In this document: piece after piece, positions 21,888 through 31,699 of the stretch
Layout: each line of letters starts with the position of its first letter
Numbering within the stretch: position 1 is the stretch's first letter
NCBI GenBank assembly: GCA_017163975.1
Contig: JAFFSR010000097.1
Location: forward strand, 682,001 to 746,000
Length of the DNA: 64,000 nucleotides
Direction of reading: 5' to 3'
From: Anastatus disparis
Taxonomy: Eukaryota; Arthropoda; Insecta; Hymenoptera; Eupelmidae
Program-made: the position numbers and the translations under genes
Notes under the pieces: generated by a model
Databases searched by the model: none
Told to the model about the DNA's origin: nothing
Seen by the model: the letters and a program-made list of their open reading frames with translations, nothing else

Positions 21888-23279
21888 TTACGGCATTCTT
21901 CAATCGTATGTCCCTCTACTTTACAATAATTGCATGTTTTTTTTGCTGAATTGAGGTTTGCATTGTCTTGCTGTATGTCCAGCTTTGCTGCATAATTGGC
22001 AAGTAATACTAGTATTTAAGTTAGTATTACAGTTTTTTGCTGTATGGTCGTACTTGTTGCATAATTGGCAACTCTGAGCAACTGCACCCTTAGCTTGACA
22101 GTCTCTTGCCTCGTGTCCAATTTTGTCACATAGTTGGCATTTTTTGTTAGGAAAAGATATTCTACAGCTAGCTGCACTATGCCCTAAATTGTTGCATATT
22201 TGGCATTTCTGTATATTATTTTGTCTTAATAAACATTTTTCAGCAGTGTGTCCAGATTTCTTACATATCTGACAACTGATTGCTGGTCTTAACTCGATAT
22301 TACATTTGCTTGTTTCATGATTTGTTGATCTACAAATTTCGCAAGCAAATGTATGTTTTTTATTTATAGCTTGATTTGCATATCTTTTATTGGGATTTCT
22401 TAAAGCTTGCTGAGCTTCTAAAGCTCTTTCAGCCTTGATTGCATTCTTGACGATATCAGTCATATCGTTTGCGTCATCAAGACGGCGTTCGATTTCCGGT
22501 TTTAAGCCTTGCTTAAAGCATTCTATCATTGATGCCTTGATACTTGTTTCAAAAGCAGGCTGATTTTCTTCGTTCGCTATTCTATTGGCTTCTAAAATAC
22601 GCCTACCTAATTCTTTGATTCTATTTGCGAACGTAATAACAGGCTCGTCATCTGCTTGGAACTCTGAGCCAAGTTCGCCTTGCAATTGGTGCACAGTCTT
22701 TGCTGGTGCATATATTGATTTTAAGTAATCCTTAAATCCTTCTACCGTAGTGAATGCTTGGCCATGTATGGCACTTCTCGCTTCACCTATTGCTTTAGAT
22801 CTAAGTAGTTTAGCCAAACTAGCTTGACTTTCTGCTCCTACCATCTCTTTAGCTTCATCGCAGCCCTCAAGAAACACACTTAAAGGAATATTCTTCCCGT
22901 CATATTCGGGAACAACCCTTAAGGCGTCCTTTAAGGTCACGACTTGTGCTGCCATGGTAACTACTTGAACAGCTGGCAAATTATTAGTACCTTCAGATGT
23001 TGCGTTATTTTCTTGTATGCCTTCCACTTTGAAACTAGTGTCTGAGCCTGAGCTCTCCAAGACAGTGACGTTCAACACACTACTACTTTCAAGTGTATCG
23101 TCAGAACATATACCGTTTATTGAGCCTTCGTTATCAGTTAATAAATTGTTTTCGCTTATTTCTTGAGGAATTTTGTCTCTCGATGCGAAAGGGTTAAAAT
23201 TTTCTACAATTTGCTGCAATTCTTCGTTATTTTTTGATTGATTTCTCGTGATAGGGCCCAGCGGTTTGTCAGAACTCAT
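21743..23279 (-). CDS. gag: Gag with seven CCHC zinc knuckles, one frame break
   Basis: Starts at the ATG at 23279 and runs 452 codons to TAA at 21921. After a capsid-like region come six CX2CX4HX4C knuckles (from about residue 315 on). A seventh knuckle (CNYCKVEGHTIEEC) lies at about 21897-21936 in the next frame, which stays open to 21743 and overlaps pol by 145 bp. The two frames meet at a T8 (A8 on the coding strand) run at 21937-21944, so a one-base homopolymer indel, or a shift there, separates them. Seven knuckles are many; one to three is usual. The knuckles should bind genomic RNA during particle assembly. Whether the indel is real, programmed or a sequencing error cannot be told here. 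Confidence 0.88.
21857..21863 (-). promoter_or_regulatory. candidate -1 slippery site GGGAAAC
   Basis: GGGAAAC lies in the gag-pol overlap with codon boundaries G-GGA-AAC in the extended gag frame. A -1 shift there enters the pol frame exactly. It is a canonical heptamer, of the same form as in simian type D retroviruses. I did not fold the downstream RNA. Confidence 0.65.
21937..21944 (-). other. A8 homopolymer with gag frame break
   Basis: Eight consecutive A residues on the coding strand. Upstream, six zinc knuckles are in one frame; directly downstream, the seventh is in another. A seven-base run would keep all in one frame. The site is a likely sequencing error, a recent mutation or a slippage site. 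Confidence 0.8.
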
Positions 23280-23726
23280 TTATTCCTTGAAAATTCTGAT
23301 GTTGCCTATTTTTATGATTGTTGAGGCTCTACAGTATTCGACAGTAATAAGCTTCTTGGGGTTGCCGATCTGTAACTTTATTTCGTTTATAGAAAAGAAG
23401 TTTTCTAGGTCCCAATCACAATCGATTAGTCCTTCTAACTCCCTTCTATATAATTTGCGGCTTCGAGCTACTTCTTTCTTATGTAGAAAATAAAATTTTA
23501 AATTTCTGTTAATTGGGTATTCACGATCTTTCCACGTACCAAATGGAGGTACTCTCTCTGTTGGCTCGATTCCACGATCGTTATTAAATAAATAATGAAA
23601 ATTATAGACGTCACTTGTGTTTTTGTTTTTTGCTGTCCAAAAACAGTTGTTACTGATCCTATCGACCAGTCTTTGTGCCCTGATAAGTGCTCTATATCTA
23701 AAAAACTCTTTTATAGCGGGATGCAT
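23280..23726 (-). CDS. accessory ORF of 148 aa, stop codon touching the gag start
   Basis: An ATG-started frame with no family I recognise: mixed basic and aromatic, no membrane segment, no zinc motif. Its TAA (23280-23282) is followed at once by the gag ATG (23277-23279), giving TAAATG, and both are in the same frame. Translation could therefore reach gag by termination-reinitiation, or a stop readthrough would fuse this ORF to the Gag N-terminus. Its full-length openness in a recent insertion argues that it is used. Confidence 0.6.
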   Translation of the reverse strand: MHPAIKEFFRYRALIRAQRLVDRISNNCFWTAKNKNTSDVYNFHYLFNNDRGIEPTERVPPFGTWKDREYPINRNLKFYFLHKKEVARSRKLYRRELEGLIDCDWDLENFFSINEIKLQIGNPKKLITVEYCRASTIIKIGNIRIFKE

Positions 23727-24538
23727 CTACGAATATTCTTCGACAAAATTTTCTTCCTAAAAATTGTTATTTAACGTTGTCCTTGTATGCAAGTTTCAAC
23801 AATTTAAAATAAAGTGGTTAGAAAAAATTCAATATATTTTTGGTTTTTTTTATGTATACTTATTCAAGGTAAATTAAATCCTCTATAAACCAATTTAAGT
23901 ATAACAATTATTTGAATTTAGCGCTCGAAGTGAGGCAGGTAATAGTTAATTGTCTATCCGTTAGGTGGCGCTATTATAAAAAGTACTTAGTACGAACTCA
24001 GCGTACTTGTATACTTATAGCTTAATGTTCTTATAACTGCCTTTTGGACTCCCTTATGTAAGGTAAGTTTAATAATTATTATCTGAATTTAGGTATTAAA
24101 TATTTCACTAATTTTTAATACTATTGCTTGTCTTTATGTTTTTAATTAAAAACTAAAATTTTTTGTTTTTATTATATAAAATAATTAAGTATATATTTAT
24201 TTATATTTATTAAAGAATAATTAAAAGATAACCTTAAGCCTTATAATTACGCAACGCATTTATATTATCCTTATAAAATAATTTTAATTTTATAATTAAT
24301 TATTTATTAATTAAAAAAAAATTTTTTTTTTAACAATGAGGTTAAAACTAATTATTTTATTTTATTCTTAACTTAATAATTATTTATCAATAATAATTAT
24401 TTATATATTCTATTCATAAATTTTGAAATTTATCGCAAAAGATCGGTAATAGTTATTAGGAATATATAAGAATAATTTACCAAATATATTTTAAAACATT
24501 TTTATTTAAAAAAAAAAGGTAAACAGTTATATGTTTTT
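23727..24538 (-). other. non-coding leader between accessory ORFs
   Basis: About 810 bp of A+T-rich sequence inside the LTR element with no open frame of note. I see no clear structure. Confidence 0.5.
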
Positions 24539-24844
24539 TTAATCTAGCGTGATTATTTCAATATTATTTCGCCTTGCTCTTTCTATTATATGGTCCGGTA
24601 TTGTGTTTACTATTTGTTGCTGAGGCTGAGGTGGTGGTGGCGGTGGTGCCCGTATACCTTCTTGTACCGGTCCTACTAAGCTAATTCTGTGAGGCGGGAC
24701 TGGATCTCTGGGCACTAGGATGCGCCTCTCTAGATTCGTGTTACCTTCTTTTACGCAAGTGATAAAGCGCTCACGTTTTTCGCCAGTTAAGCCTAAGCGA
24801 TTTGCTGCTTGGCGAATCTTAAAGTTTCGGCCAGATTTAGGCAT
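24539..24844 (-). CDS. accessory ORF of 101 aa with polyproline tract
   Basis: ATG-started. The N-terminal half is basic and probably helical (MPKSGRNFKIRQAANRLGL...), followed by a proline-rich linker with six consecutive prolines near residue 68 and a glutamine run, and then a short charged C-terminal helix. No known family. Proline tracts of this kind can recruit SH3, WW or ESCRT-type partners, but no PTAP or PPxY motif is present, so this is only a possibility. Confidence 0.5.
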   Translation of the reverse strand: MPKSGRNFKIRQAANRLGLTGEKRERFITCVKEGNTNLERRILVPRDPVPPHRISLVGPVQEGIRAPPPPPPQPQQQIVNTIPDHIIERARRNNIEIITLD

Positions 24845-25198
24845 TTACAAAAAATGACAAGACAAAAAGCATTAAATGTAGGAAAATAATTTTCCGAGAA
24901 AAATTATTATTATTATTGATAAAAGATAAAAAGAAAAGTAGAAAATCAATATCAATATTTATATATATTATTGATTAACTTTCCTTATCTCACCACTGAC
25001 CCTTTTTCACTTTTCAGCAATTAAGGCATCTACAAGTTTAGCCTTTCAGCTAAAACTTATAAATGTTGGTTTGAAAAGAAAGAAATTTAAAGTTTTTAGA
25101 TACCAATAAACCTTTTTGCACCTTTCGGCACTTTCAGGTATCCCATAGACTTAGCCTCTCAGCTGAATAGTCTATGAATTTGGCCCAAAAAGATTAAA
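24845..25198 (-). other. leader segment with two related hairpins
   Basis: Two hairpins share a TTAGCCTYTCAGCT-like core: about 25034-25058 (arms AAGTTTA and TAAAACTT) and 25144-25176 (perfect arms CATAGACT and AGTCTATG). Each is preceded by a CACTTTTCAG- or CACTTTCAGG-like stretch, so a unit of about 115 bp seems duplicated. Their place between accessory ORFs suggests an RNA-level role. Confidence 0.55.
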
Positions 25199-25663
25199 TT
25201 AATTACAATATATATATATAAAAAGAAAAAAGAAGAAATTAAGAAAAAGAATGAGATAAATTTGATTGATTTTTAAATTTTTAACTTCGTTAGTTAATTC
25301 TCCTACTTGCTTTTTTAAATTGTCATTTTGTTCTTTAACTTCAGCAAACTGTTTAATAGTATTGCTGGTGCTAAGGCCCAAATGGACGACTATTTTCTCC
25401 TTTTTCTGTATTAAATTGTTGACCGAATTTATTATTACGCTATGGGATGCAATTAATTCTTCTAGGCGAGCGTTCTGTTGCTTAACTGTTTGACGTAAAA
25501 GACTATATTGTTGTTTCAAATAGTCAAGTTCGTCTACAGTATATGCGACTGTTGTCCAGCGCTCTCGATCAAATGCTTCTAAACGCTCGATTCTCTCAGT
25601 TAAATTGCGTAACCAATTATACGACTGCGAACTGAATTGATTGGCGTCATGCGTTGGTATCAT
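25199..25663 (-). CDS. accessory ORF of 154 aa: coiled coil with C-terminal membrane anchor
   Basis: ATG-started. Residues about 15-130 are heptad-like and rich in L, E, K and Q (LTERIERLEAF..., VKEQNDNLKKQVGEL...), typical of a long coiled coil. The last 23 residues are almost purely hydrophobic and aromatic (about 131-153), typical of a tail anchor. There is no signal peptide. A tail-anchored coiled-coil protein could sit on ER or other membranes with its N-terminus in the cytosol. No family is recognised. Its intact frame in a recent insertion supports real coding. Confidence 0.6.
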   Translation of the reverse strand: MIPTHDANQFSSQSYNWLRNLTERIERLEAFDRERWTTVAYTVDELDYLKQQYSLLRQTVKQQNARLEELIASHSVIINSVNNLIQKKEKIVVHLGLSTSNTIKQFAEVKEQNDNLKKQVGELTNEVKNLKINQIYLILFLNFFFFLFIYIYCN

Positions 25664-26536
25664 TTAAATTTATGCGTTTTTTGTTTTTAGGTAAATGAAA
25701 TGAATTATAATTAATAAAAAATGTATTAGAAATTAATTAATAATGTTTATTTTATTAAAATTTACATTTATACGCATCATAATTTTAATTATTTATTGAA
25801 ATTTTTAAATGTTGATAACGCAACGCAAAAAAAATTTAAAACGATAAAATTAAAAGAAATATTTTAAACGAGGAAAGGCAATAATTAAAAAATAGAAAAG
25901 AAGAAAGAAAAAGTATAGTGCATCAGCCTAAAGTGTATATCACTTTTCCCTTAATCAAGGAAAACGATTCCACTTTATCTTTAACTTAAATATAAGAAAA
26001 CGAATTTCTCACTCTCCTGAAAAACACAAATACAAATAATCAAAAATAAAGTTGTATATATATTTTAAATTATTTTACACAAAAGTAATTTTTTAAAAAA
26101 AAAATTATTTATTTAAATAAAGTTTAAATAAAAAGATTTATTTGTTTCAAAGAATGATATTTAATCAAGCTACAATGATTTTTATAATTAAATTATATAA
26201 TATTAATATTATTTTATTTTATAAACGACTGTTTTTCTACTATTCAAACAGAAATTATTAAAAATAAAATAATTTATTAAAGAGAAAATAATTATCTACT
26301 AAGATTTTATTATGATCTATTTAACTTAAAAGAAAAAATAAAACCGATCTAAGTTAATCTTTTCCCCTTTTCCTCAAGAAAAGATAGAGCTGAAAGTAAA
26401 AATTTCAATTGGATTTTTTTTAAAAAAGGTTAAGGAGAGAAAAATTGTATGAGGTAGATCATACAAAAACTCACAATATGTGTTTAAAGTAGAGAAAGAG
26501 TTTTATTTTTATTAAAAATTGACAACAACAATTTTT
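25664..26536 (-). other. non-coding leader between accessory ORFs
   Basis: About 870 bp of A+T-rich sequence with a few short hairpins (for example near 25935 and 25953) and no substantial open frame. Confidence 0.5.
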
Positions 26537-27232
26537 TTATTTATTTTTGCTGGATTCCTTCTTCTTGGAATCTTTATTATCCTTAAATAATTTTTTTATG
26601 CACTTGTCCGTTTTTAAAGGACGTGTAGGCTTTCTCTTAAATTGAGGGTCCGATCTCAAACGCTTCGGAACTCTTGGCGTCGGAGGTTTTGACTTCTTAG
26701 CCCCCTCCTTAGGCGATATTGTTTTTTTCGATCTCAAAGATGTTTGAGGCCTATTCTCCGGCTTGAGTGCGGGTGGAGTGACTATGTAGGCGGGCCGTGG
26801 CTGCTGCTGTTGTTGAGTAGGCCTAACTGCCGATAGTGAAGGCGGAGTTAATGATGACAACACTAACCTTGGCTGTTGCACCGACGAGCTACTCGCTTGA
26901 GAAAAAGAGCTAAGTTGCGCTTGATTATTATTATTCAGATTCTGTCCAATTCTCGCTGAGTTGCCTTGCGGAACAAAAGCTTGGACAATTCCTACCACCT
27001 GAGCAACTTGGGCTGCTGAAAGCCCTTCTTGCGTAGGCGGTGGATTATTCTGATTACTCGTAGGTTGAGAAGAATTATGAAGCTGTTTTTTAGCAGCCTT
27101 TCTTTCTCTCCTACGCTTGTTTTTTAATCTCTTGCATTCCTTTTTATTACTCTCTTTTTGAGCGTTCGCGACGTACGCGGCGTACTCGGCGGTGTAGTAC
27201 CCGTAGTTGTTACCGTCGTTTTGTTGATGCAC
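26537..27232 (-). CDS. accessory ORF of about 231 codons, basic, no AUG
   Basis: The frame is open from the stop at 27260-27262 to 26537 and contains no ATG at all; position 27232 is GTG. Directly before it is TTTTTATAG, a plausible splice acceptor leaving TG at the exon start. An upstream exon ending in A would create an ATG by splicing. The product has an arginine/lysine-rich segment (RLKNKRRRERKAAKKQ, near 35-50), a Q/P/S-rich middle and a very basic C-terminus. This composition suits a nuclear, RNA-binding regulator in the manner of retroviral arginine-rich-motif proteins, but there is no sequence match that I recognise. Confidence 0.5.
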   Translation of the reverse strand: MHQQNDGNNYGYYTAEYAAYVANAQKESNKKECKRLKNKRRRERKAAKKQLHNSSQPTSNQNNPPPTQEGLSAAQVAQVVGIVQAFVPQGNSARIGQNLNNNNQAQLSSFSQASSSSVQQPRLVLSSLTPPSLSAVRPTQQQQQPRPAYIVTPPALKPENRPQTSLRSKKTISPKEGAKKSKPPTPRVPKRLRSDPQFKRKPTRPLKTDKCIKKLFKDNKDSKKKESSKNK

Positions 27233-27337
27233 TATAAAAAAAAAACAAATAACGATAAATTATTAAAAAAAAGAAAATAAGAAATTCAGATAAATAATAA
27301 TAATAATAAAGACGAAAATTAACTCTTTATCTTTTAT

Positions 27338-27355
27338 ATCCCGGACGAACCCCCA
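27338..27355 (-). promoter_or_regulatory. primer-binding site, tRNA-Pro type
   Basis: On the minus strand TGGGGGTTCGTCCGGGAT lies eight bases inside the 5' LTR. It is complementary to the 3' end of tRNA-Pro and differs by one base from the site of murine leukaemia virus. It primes minus-strand cDNA synthesis. Confidence 0.85.
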
Positions 27356-27363
27356 AAAAATTA

Positions 27364-29919
27364 TGTAACGTCCAGCTTTCACTGAACGAAACTATTTTAA
27401 TTACGCTCACTTTTTGCCTGAGCTTTCGCTCACGGGCAGGGATTGAGCCTTCGATAAAGAGTTAAATGTGATTCGTATAAGGAAAAAGATTGAAATGAAT
27501 ATAAAAGGGAGAAGATAGAGTTGAAAAAGGAATTACCGCGATTTGATTAAAATTATTTAATTAATAATTCCTACCTAACTCTTTAAATAGTCAGAAGGCT
27601 CCGTAAGGCCTTTGCGCCGACCGGATTTCTCCTGACTTGGCTTTGCTTAGAGCTTCGTGCCTCAGCGTTCCTGAACGCTTTACACTCTACTCTAAGACGG
27701 GGGGACGTATCTCTAATAGATATGTCTCCCTACTATAGAAGGCTCCGTAAGGCCTTTGCGCCGACCGGATTTCTCCTATAGTGTTGAATCCGATAAGGAC
27801 TCCTTATAGGTCTCGTGGCAATCGTTCACGGTCAAAGGACGGCGTGACCCGTATTGCCCTAAACCTTTCGTAACTAAATAAAATAAAAAAAATAAAAAAT
27901 CAAAAAAATTAGAATTAAGAAGGATTGATCTATACTCTTATGCACACAATGCATATGTGTACATACGTATATATAATTGCGGACATCAGGGAGGTAGTTA
28001 AACAAAAGTTCTGTACCTCTTAGAGTCCTGAATACTGAGTAAGTATCAACAGTCAAAGGACAGTGTTGGCCTTACTCTTTATATTCTAGGCATCAGAGAG
28101 AGTGAGCAACTTGCGTTTTCACTCTCTTAGAACCCTTGTTATACATACGCATATACACTCGTCAAAGTGTGTTTATATGCGTATTAAAAATACTTACTGT
28201 TGCTATTGCAGTAGTTTTTATTTGATCAAAGAAAGTACAAAAATTAAAAATATTTTTTTTAATGGAAAACTAAGTTTTTTTTTTTTTTGAACTTAGAATA
28301 TTTCTAGTGTTCAATTGAAAATCTTGATTTTAGAAAATTTGTAAAACTTTGATAAATTTTTAAGCCTTAAATGACTGTTTTAATTTGAAAAGAAAATAGA
28401 AAAATAATTTTTAAGTAAAAATTTAGAAAATAGAAAAGAAAAGATTTGGAAATGAAATAGAAATCTCTACCAAGAGAGACAATGATCAAATGATGATGTT
28501 ACTGGTTTATCCAGCCCTTATATACCCCGCTTGGAGTATTCATATACATAGAAAAGCATGTGTAGTAGTGGGTGTAGTCCCCAAATCTATATGCTTCCCT
28601 ATGCATCACCCCTACTTTCCTTAGTTTTCCTTCAAAAATATTGGTAAGAGAGAGAAAGAAGATAGAAGCAAGAGTATGCATAAGACGAAGAAAAAAGATT
28701 TTTCTCCTTCTACTTGCTTGCATCTTTTTCCTCTATCTTTTACAGATATGGTATTAAATACAAAATTTCTTAAAATTATGAAAAATATAAAAATATAAAA
28801 GTTATACATAAAACTTAAAATTAAGAATACATAATAATTTTAATTATTATTCCAAAAAAAAGAACATATAAAAGCATAGAAACGTTTACATTAATTATAA
28901 TTTTTAATTACTATCCCTTAACTAATTTAGAAACTATAATAAAATATAGCTGAATGTCTTATTGTTTAAAATATATGATATTTCTAAAAGCTATTGAACA
29001 AACTACCTAAAACTATATAATTGTATAAAATGTCGTAAAACGAAATAATGAAATTTGTTTATTATAAAGAATTAAGCTTGTAGGCCTTATAATGTAATTA
29101 AAGAAATATATTGAATTTAAAAATATTAACTAGTGTATATGTATAGAAAAAGAACTTAAATTACTATTAATAACTGTTTAAAAATATCTGTTTTATAACT
29201 AAATAATTGCTAACTTAACTAAATATTTGGTTATGCAAAGAAAAAATGAACGAAAAAGGTTTTAAAGAGAAAAAGAAATTATTTAAATTTAATTAGAATA
29301 TTTTTAATAATCTATTAATAATTATTATTGTTCTAACTATTAAAACTTGAATTTTAACCTGAAATTTATATCTATTGGTAGGCAAAAATTATTGTAATGA
29401 AATAAGGTAAATACAATTTGCTTAATGTTAATTATTTTTTAATAAAATGAATGAAAATAGAAATATTATTTTTAAAAACTTTTTCGTGTACAAAAATTTT
29501 TAGGCTTGGAAAAACGCTCAAAAAGGTCCCACATAGTCACAAGTGCATCTTATCTGCATTTTTACGACTTGCACGTGTAGCCATGTGTAACGGTTTTTCG
29601 GTTTTTCCCAGCCTCTTGGAGACTAATATATATATAACATTACGTACCGTTATATCTTACTATTATTTTAAAATCTGTTTATGTTATTCTTAAATGCTAT
29701 TGTGCGCAAAATTAGTTTATTGTCATCTATTGAAAAGGTCCTGAAAGAGGGTGGGTTTGATTGTTCTAAGTACAGATTAGGCTACGGATTAAATATAAGC
29801 TTAAAATAAAATTGAATTGCATTGCTTAATTTTATTGCGCCATATACTTAATATCTAAAAGTATTTTTTTTTTTTTTAAATTTCCTAAATTTTAAATAAT
29901 TTAAACGTAATATTTTACA
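27364..29919 (-). repeat. 5' LTR (right copy)
   Basis: Same ends and length as the left LTR. Differences from it are few: about five substitutions and some homopolymer length changes. It should contain the promoter. The stem-loop array repeats here at about 27406-28186, where it would form the start of the transcript leader. Right-hand target duplication TGTG is at 29920-29923. Confidence 0.95.
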
Positions 29920-29923
29920 TGTG

Positions 29924-31404
29924 ATTGCCAAATTAAAAAAAAAATTTGGAAAATAATTTTCTTAGTGTAATTTTAATTTCTAGAGCATTGAAAAAAAAGT
30001 ATACATTAAGCCAATTAGATCTCAAAAACTACTTAATGGATTTTCTTCGATTTTTTCATACAATTTATTTTCTTGTTAACGAGTGCGTTAGCCATCGATA
30101 ATTGGTTTTCTTTTCGTAGTTTTAATTTTAGAGTATTTCAAAAATAAAAAAAAAATTTTGAGGTCATTAATGGCACTAGTTAAATTTTCATGTCGAATAT
30201 CTCTATGAATAAAAATTGCTATAAGCAATTATTAAATAAATTATCGGATAATAGAGAATTATGTTTCTAAATTCATAGTTATTGATGGAGGATTATTTTT
30301 TAATATTTTAATTTCATAATAATAACAGATTTCCATTTCCATCCAAAGAGATACTGTTATTTATATCTTACATTAAATAATTTATTATCAACCTTTTCCA
30401 TTGTATATTTGAAAGAGGTACTGTTTTATCATCGATTGCTTTTATTATTCTATATTTGTAATAAAATTTTAATCATTCTGTTTAAATTTACTTGTATATT
30501 AACTTAACTATTGTTCAATATTCTAATTTTATAAAAATAATAGATTTTCACACCACCCAAAGAGGTACTGTTGTTTAGAAAATTTTACGTTAATACATAT
30601 CCGGATGTAAAATTTTCCGCTCTTTTCGATTCCGCTATAAAAAGTAGGGGTTCACATTCTAAAAAATGAGGTTGACCCCAAAATAACCTTGAAAATGAGG
30701 TTCAAGGTCAAATCCAAGGTCACCATCGGATACCTCGTAAAAAGTTACTCCAAAAACGACCTTCACCTGATTGAAAAAATTATCAACTTCGGAAATTTCT
30801 TAGGTGTATCGTTACTTTTTGGACACGCTGTATATTAGAATTCGAATATTAAACAATATATAGTATTTTAAGGTGTGTTAGTTTTTTTTATTTTATTTCA
30901 AACAATTATATAAAATAAACAATAATTTGAAGTCAATTCAAGGCATGTTAAAGTTGATTAAAATTTACTAATTATTTTCATATAATTACTTAAAATAAAA
31001 CCCTGGTTTCTATCGCCTATAGGCTTTTACAACCATGAGTGTCCATATATTTCCTTGTTATACCATAGACTCTGCCTACAATCCATCCTCCACTAATAGG
31101 TACATACATTTTTTAACAGAGTTTTAAAAGTAATATTCTTATTTTAATATTTGTGTCTGCTTAAGTAGTCATATTTTTGCTCTAGAGCTCTTTCTAACTA
31201 TATCTTTTTTCCTCTATCTTCCTTGAAAAAAAATTTAGTTTATCATTTAAATTTTGAATATATAAAAAATATTAGCAAATATAGTTGATGAATCATTTTT
31301 TAGAGTAGGTACGATTAATTTTCTTTGAAATTTTCATATAAATTATTTTTATCTGCCAAAACAAGGTAAACTTTTTAATTTGTAACTTTGGTCATTAATG
31401 GCAC
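29924..31404. other. no gene; repeat-derived DNA between two LTR elements
   Basis: No coding similarity. The sequence around 30164-30200 (AATGGCACTAGTTAAATTTTC) matches the sequence flanking the copia element below, as if it were an empty copy of that insertion site. A stretch at 30660-30830 with repeated AAGGTCA words and ending TACTTTTTGGACACGCTGTA looks like a decayed dispersed repeat. Confidence 0.55.
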
Positions 31405-31600
31405 TGTTAGATATTATCTACAATAATCAGGAAAATTTTAAATAAAACAGACTAATCATATGCGCATAGATTAAATCTTTATTCAAGTAATGGAGAGTAT
31501 AACTCTACAGAGTGAGGTTGGTGAAGCAGATCACTATATCACTTACATAATTTAATATTGCGCGGTAAATTCTAATATTTATCTTGTTCATAAATCAACA
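31405..31600 (-). repeat. copia 3' LTR
   Basis: 196 bp, TGTTAG...CAACA. Clearly diverged from the partner LTR at 35513-35708. Confidence 0.85.
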
Positions 31601-31699
31601 CCCTCTCTTGAGTAAAATTCTTTATGTTAAAATGAAGTCTATACCTTTTAAACAATTTCTATGTTTAGGTGCCAATAAGCTTTTTGTTAAAATATCTGC

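Larger units (their letters stand above)
12498..29919 (-). mobile_element. 17.4 kb env-bearing Ty3/gypsy endogenous retrovirus with extra pre-gag ORFs
   Basis: Two 2556-bp LTRs with TG...CA ends and a perfect 4-bp duplication (TGTG) bound a 12.3 kb internal region read on the minus strand. In transcript order it holds a primer site, four accessory ORFs, gag, pol, env and a polypurine tract. The LTRs differ at only about five substitutions and some homopolymer indels, so insertion was recent. Pol and env are open. The only visible lesion in the core genes is a one-base shift in gag. Four ORFs before gag and LTRs of 2.5 kb are unusual for errantiviruses, which typically total 6-9 kb. It was probably transcribed from the right-hand LTR and makes full-length and spliced RNAs. 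Confidence 0.93.

Noticed and set aside
21936..21942. AAAAAAC heptamer as the gag-pol frameshift site
   Set aside because: A -1 shift there meets a stop after six codons and does not reach pol; GGGAAAC at 21857 is in the right phase.
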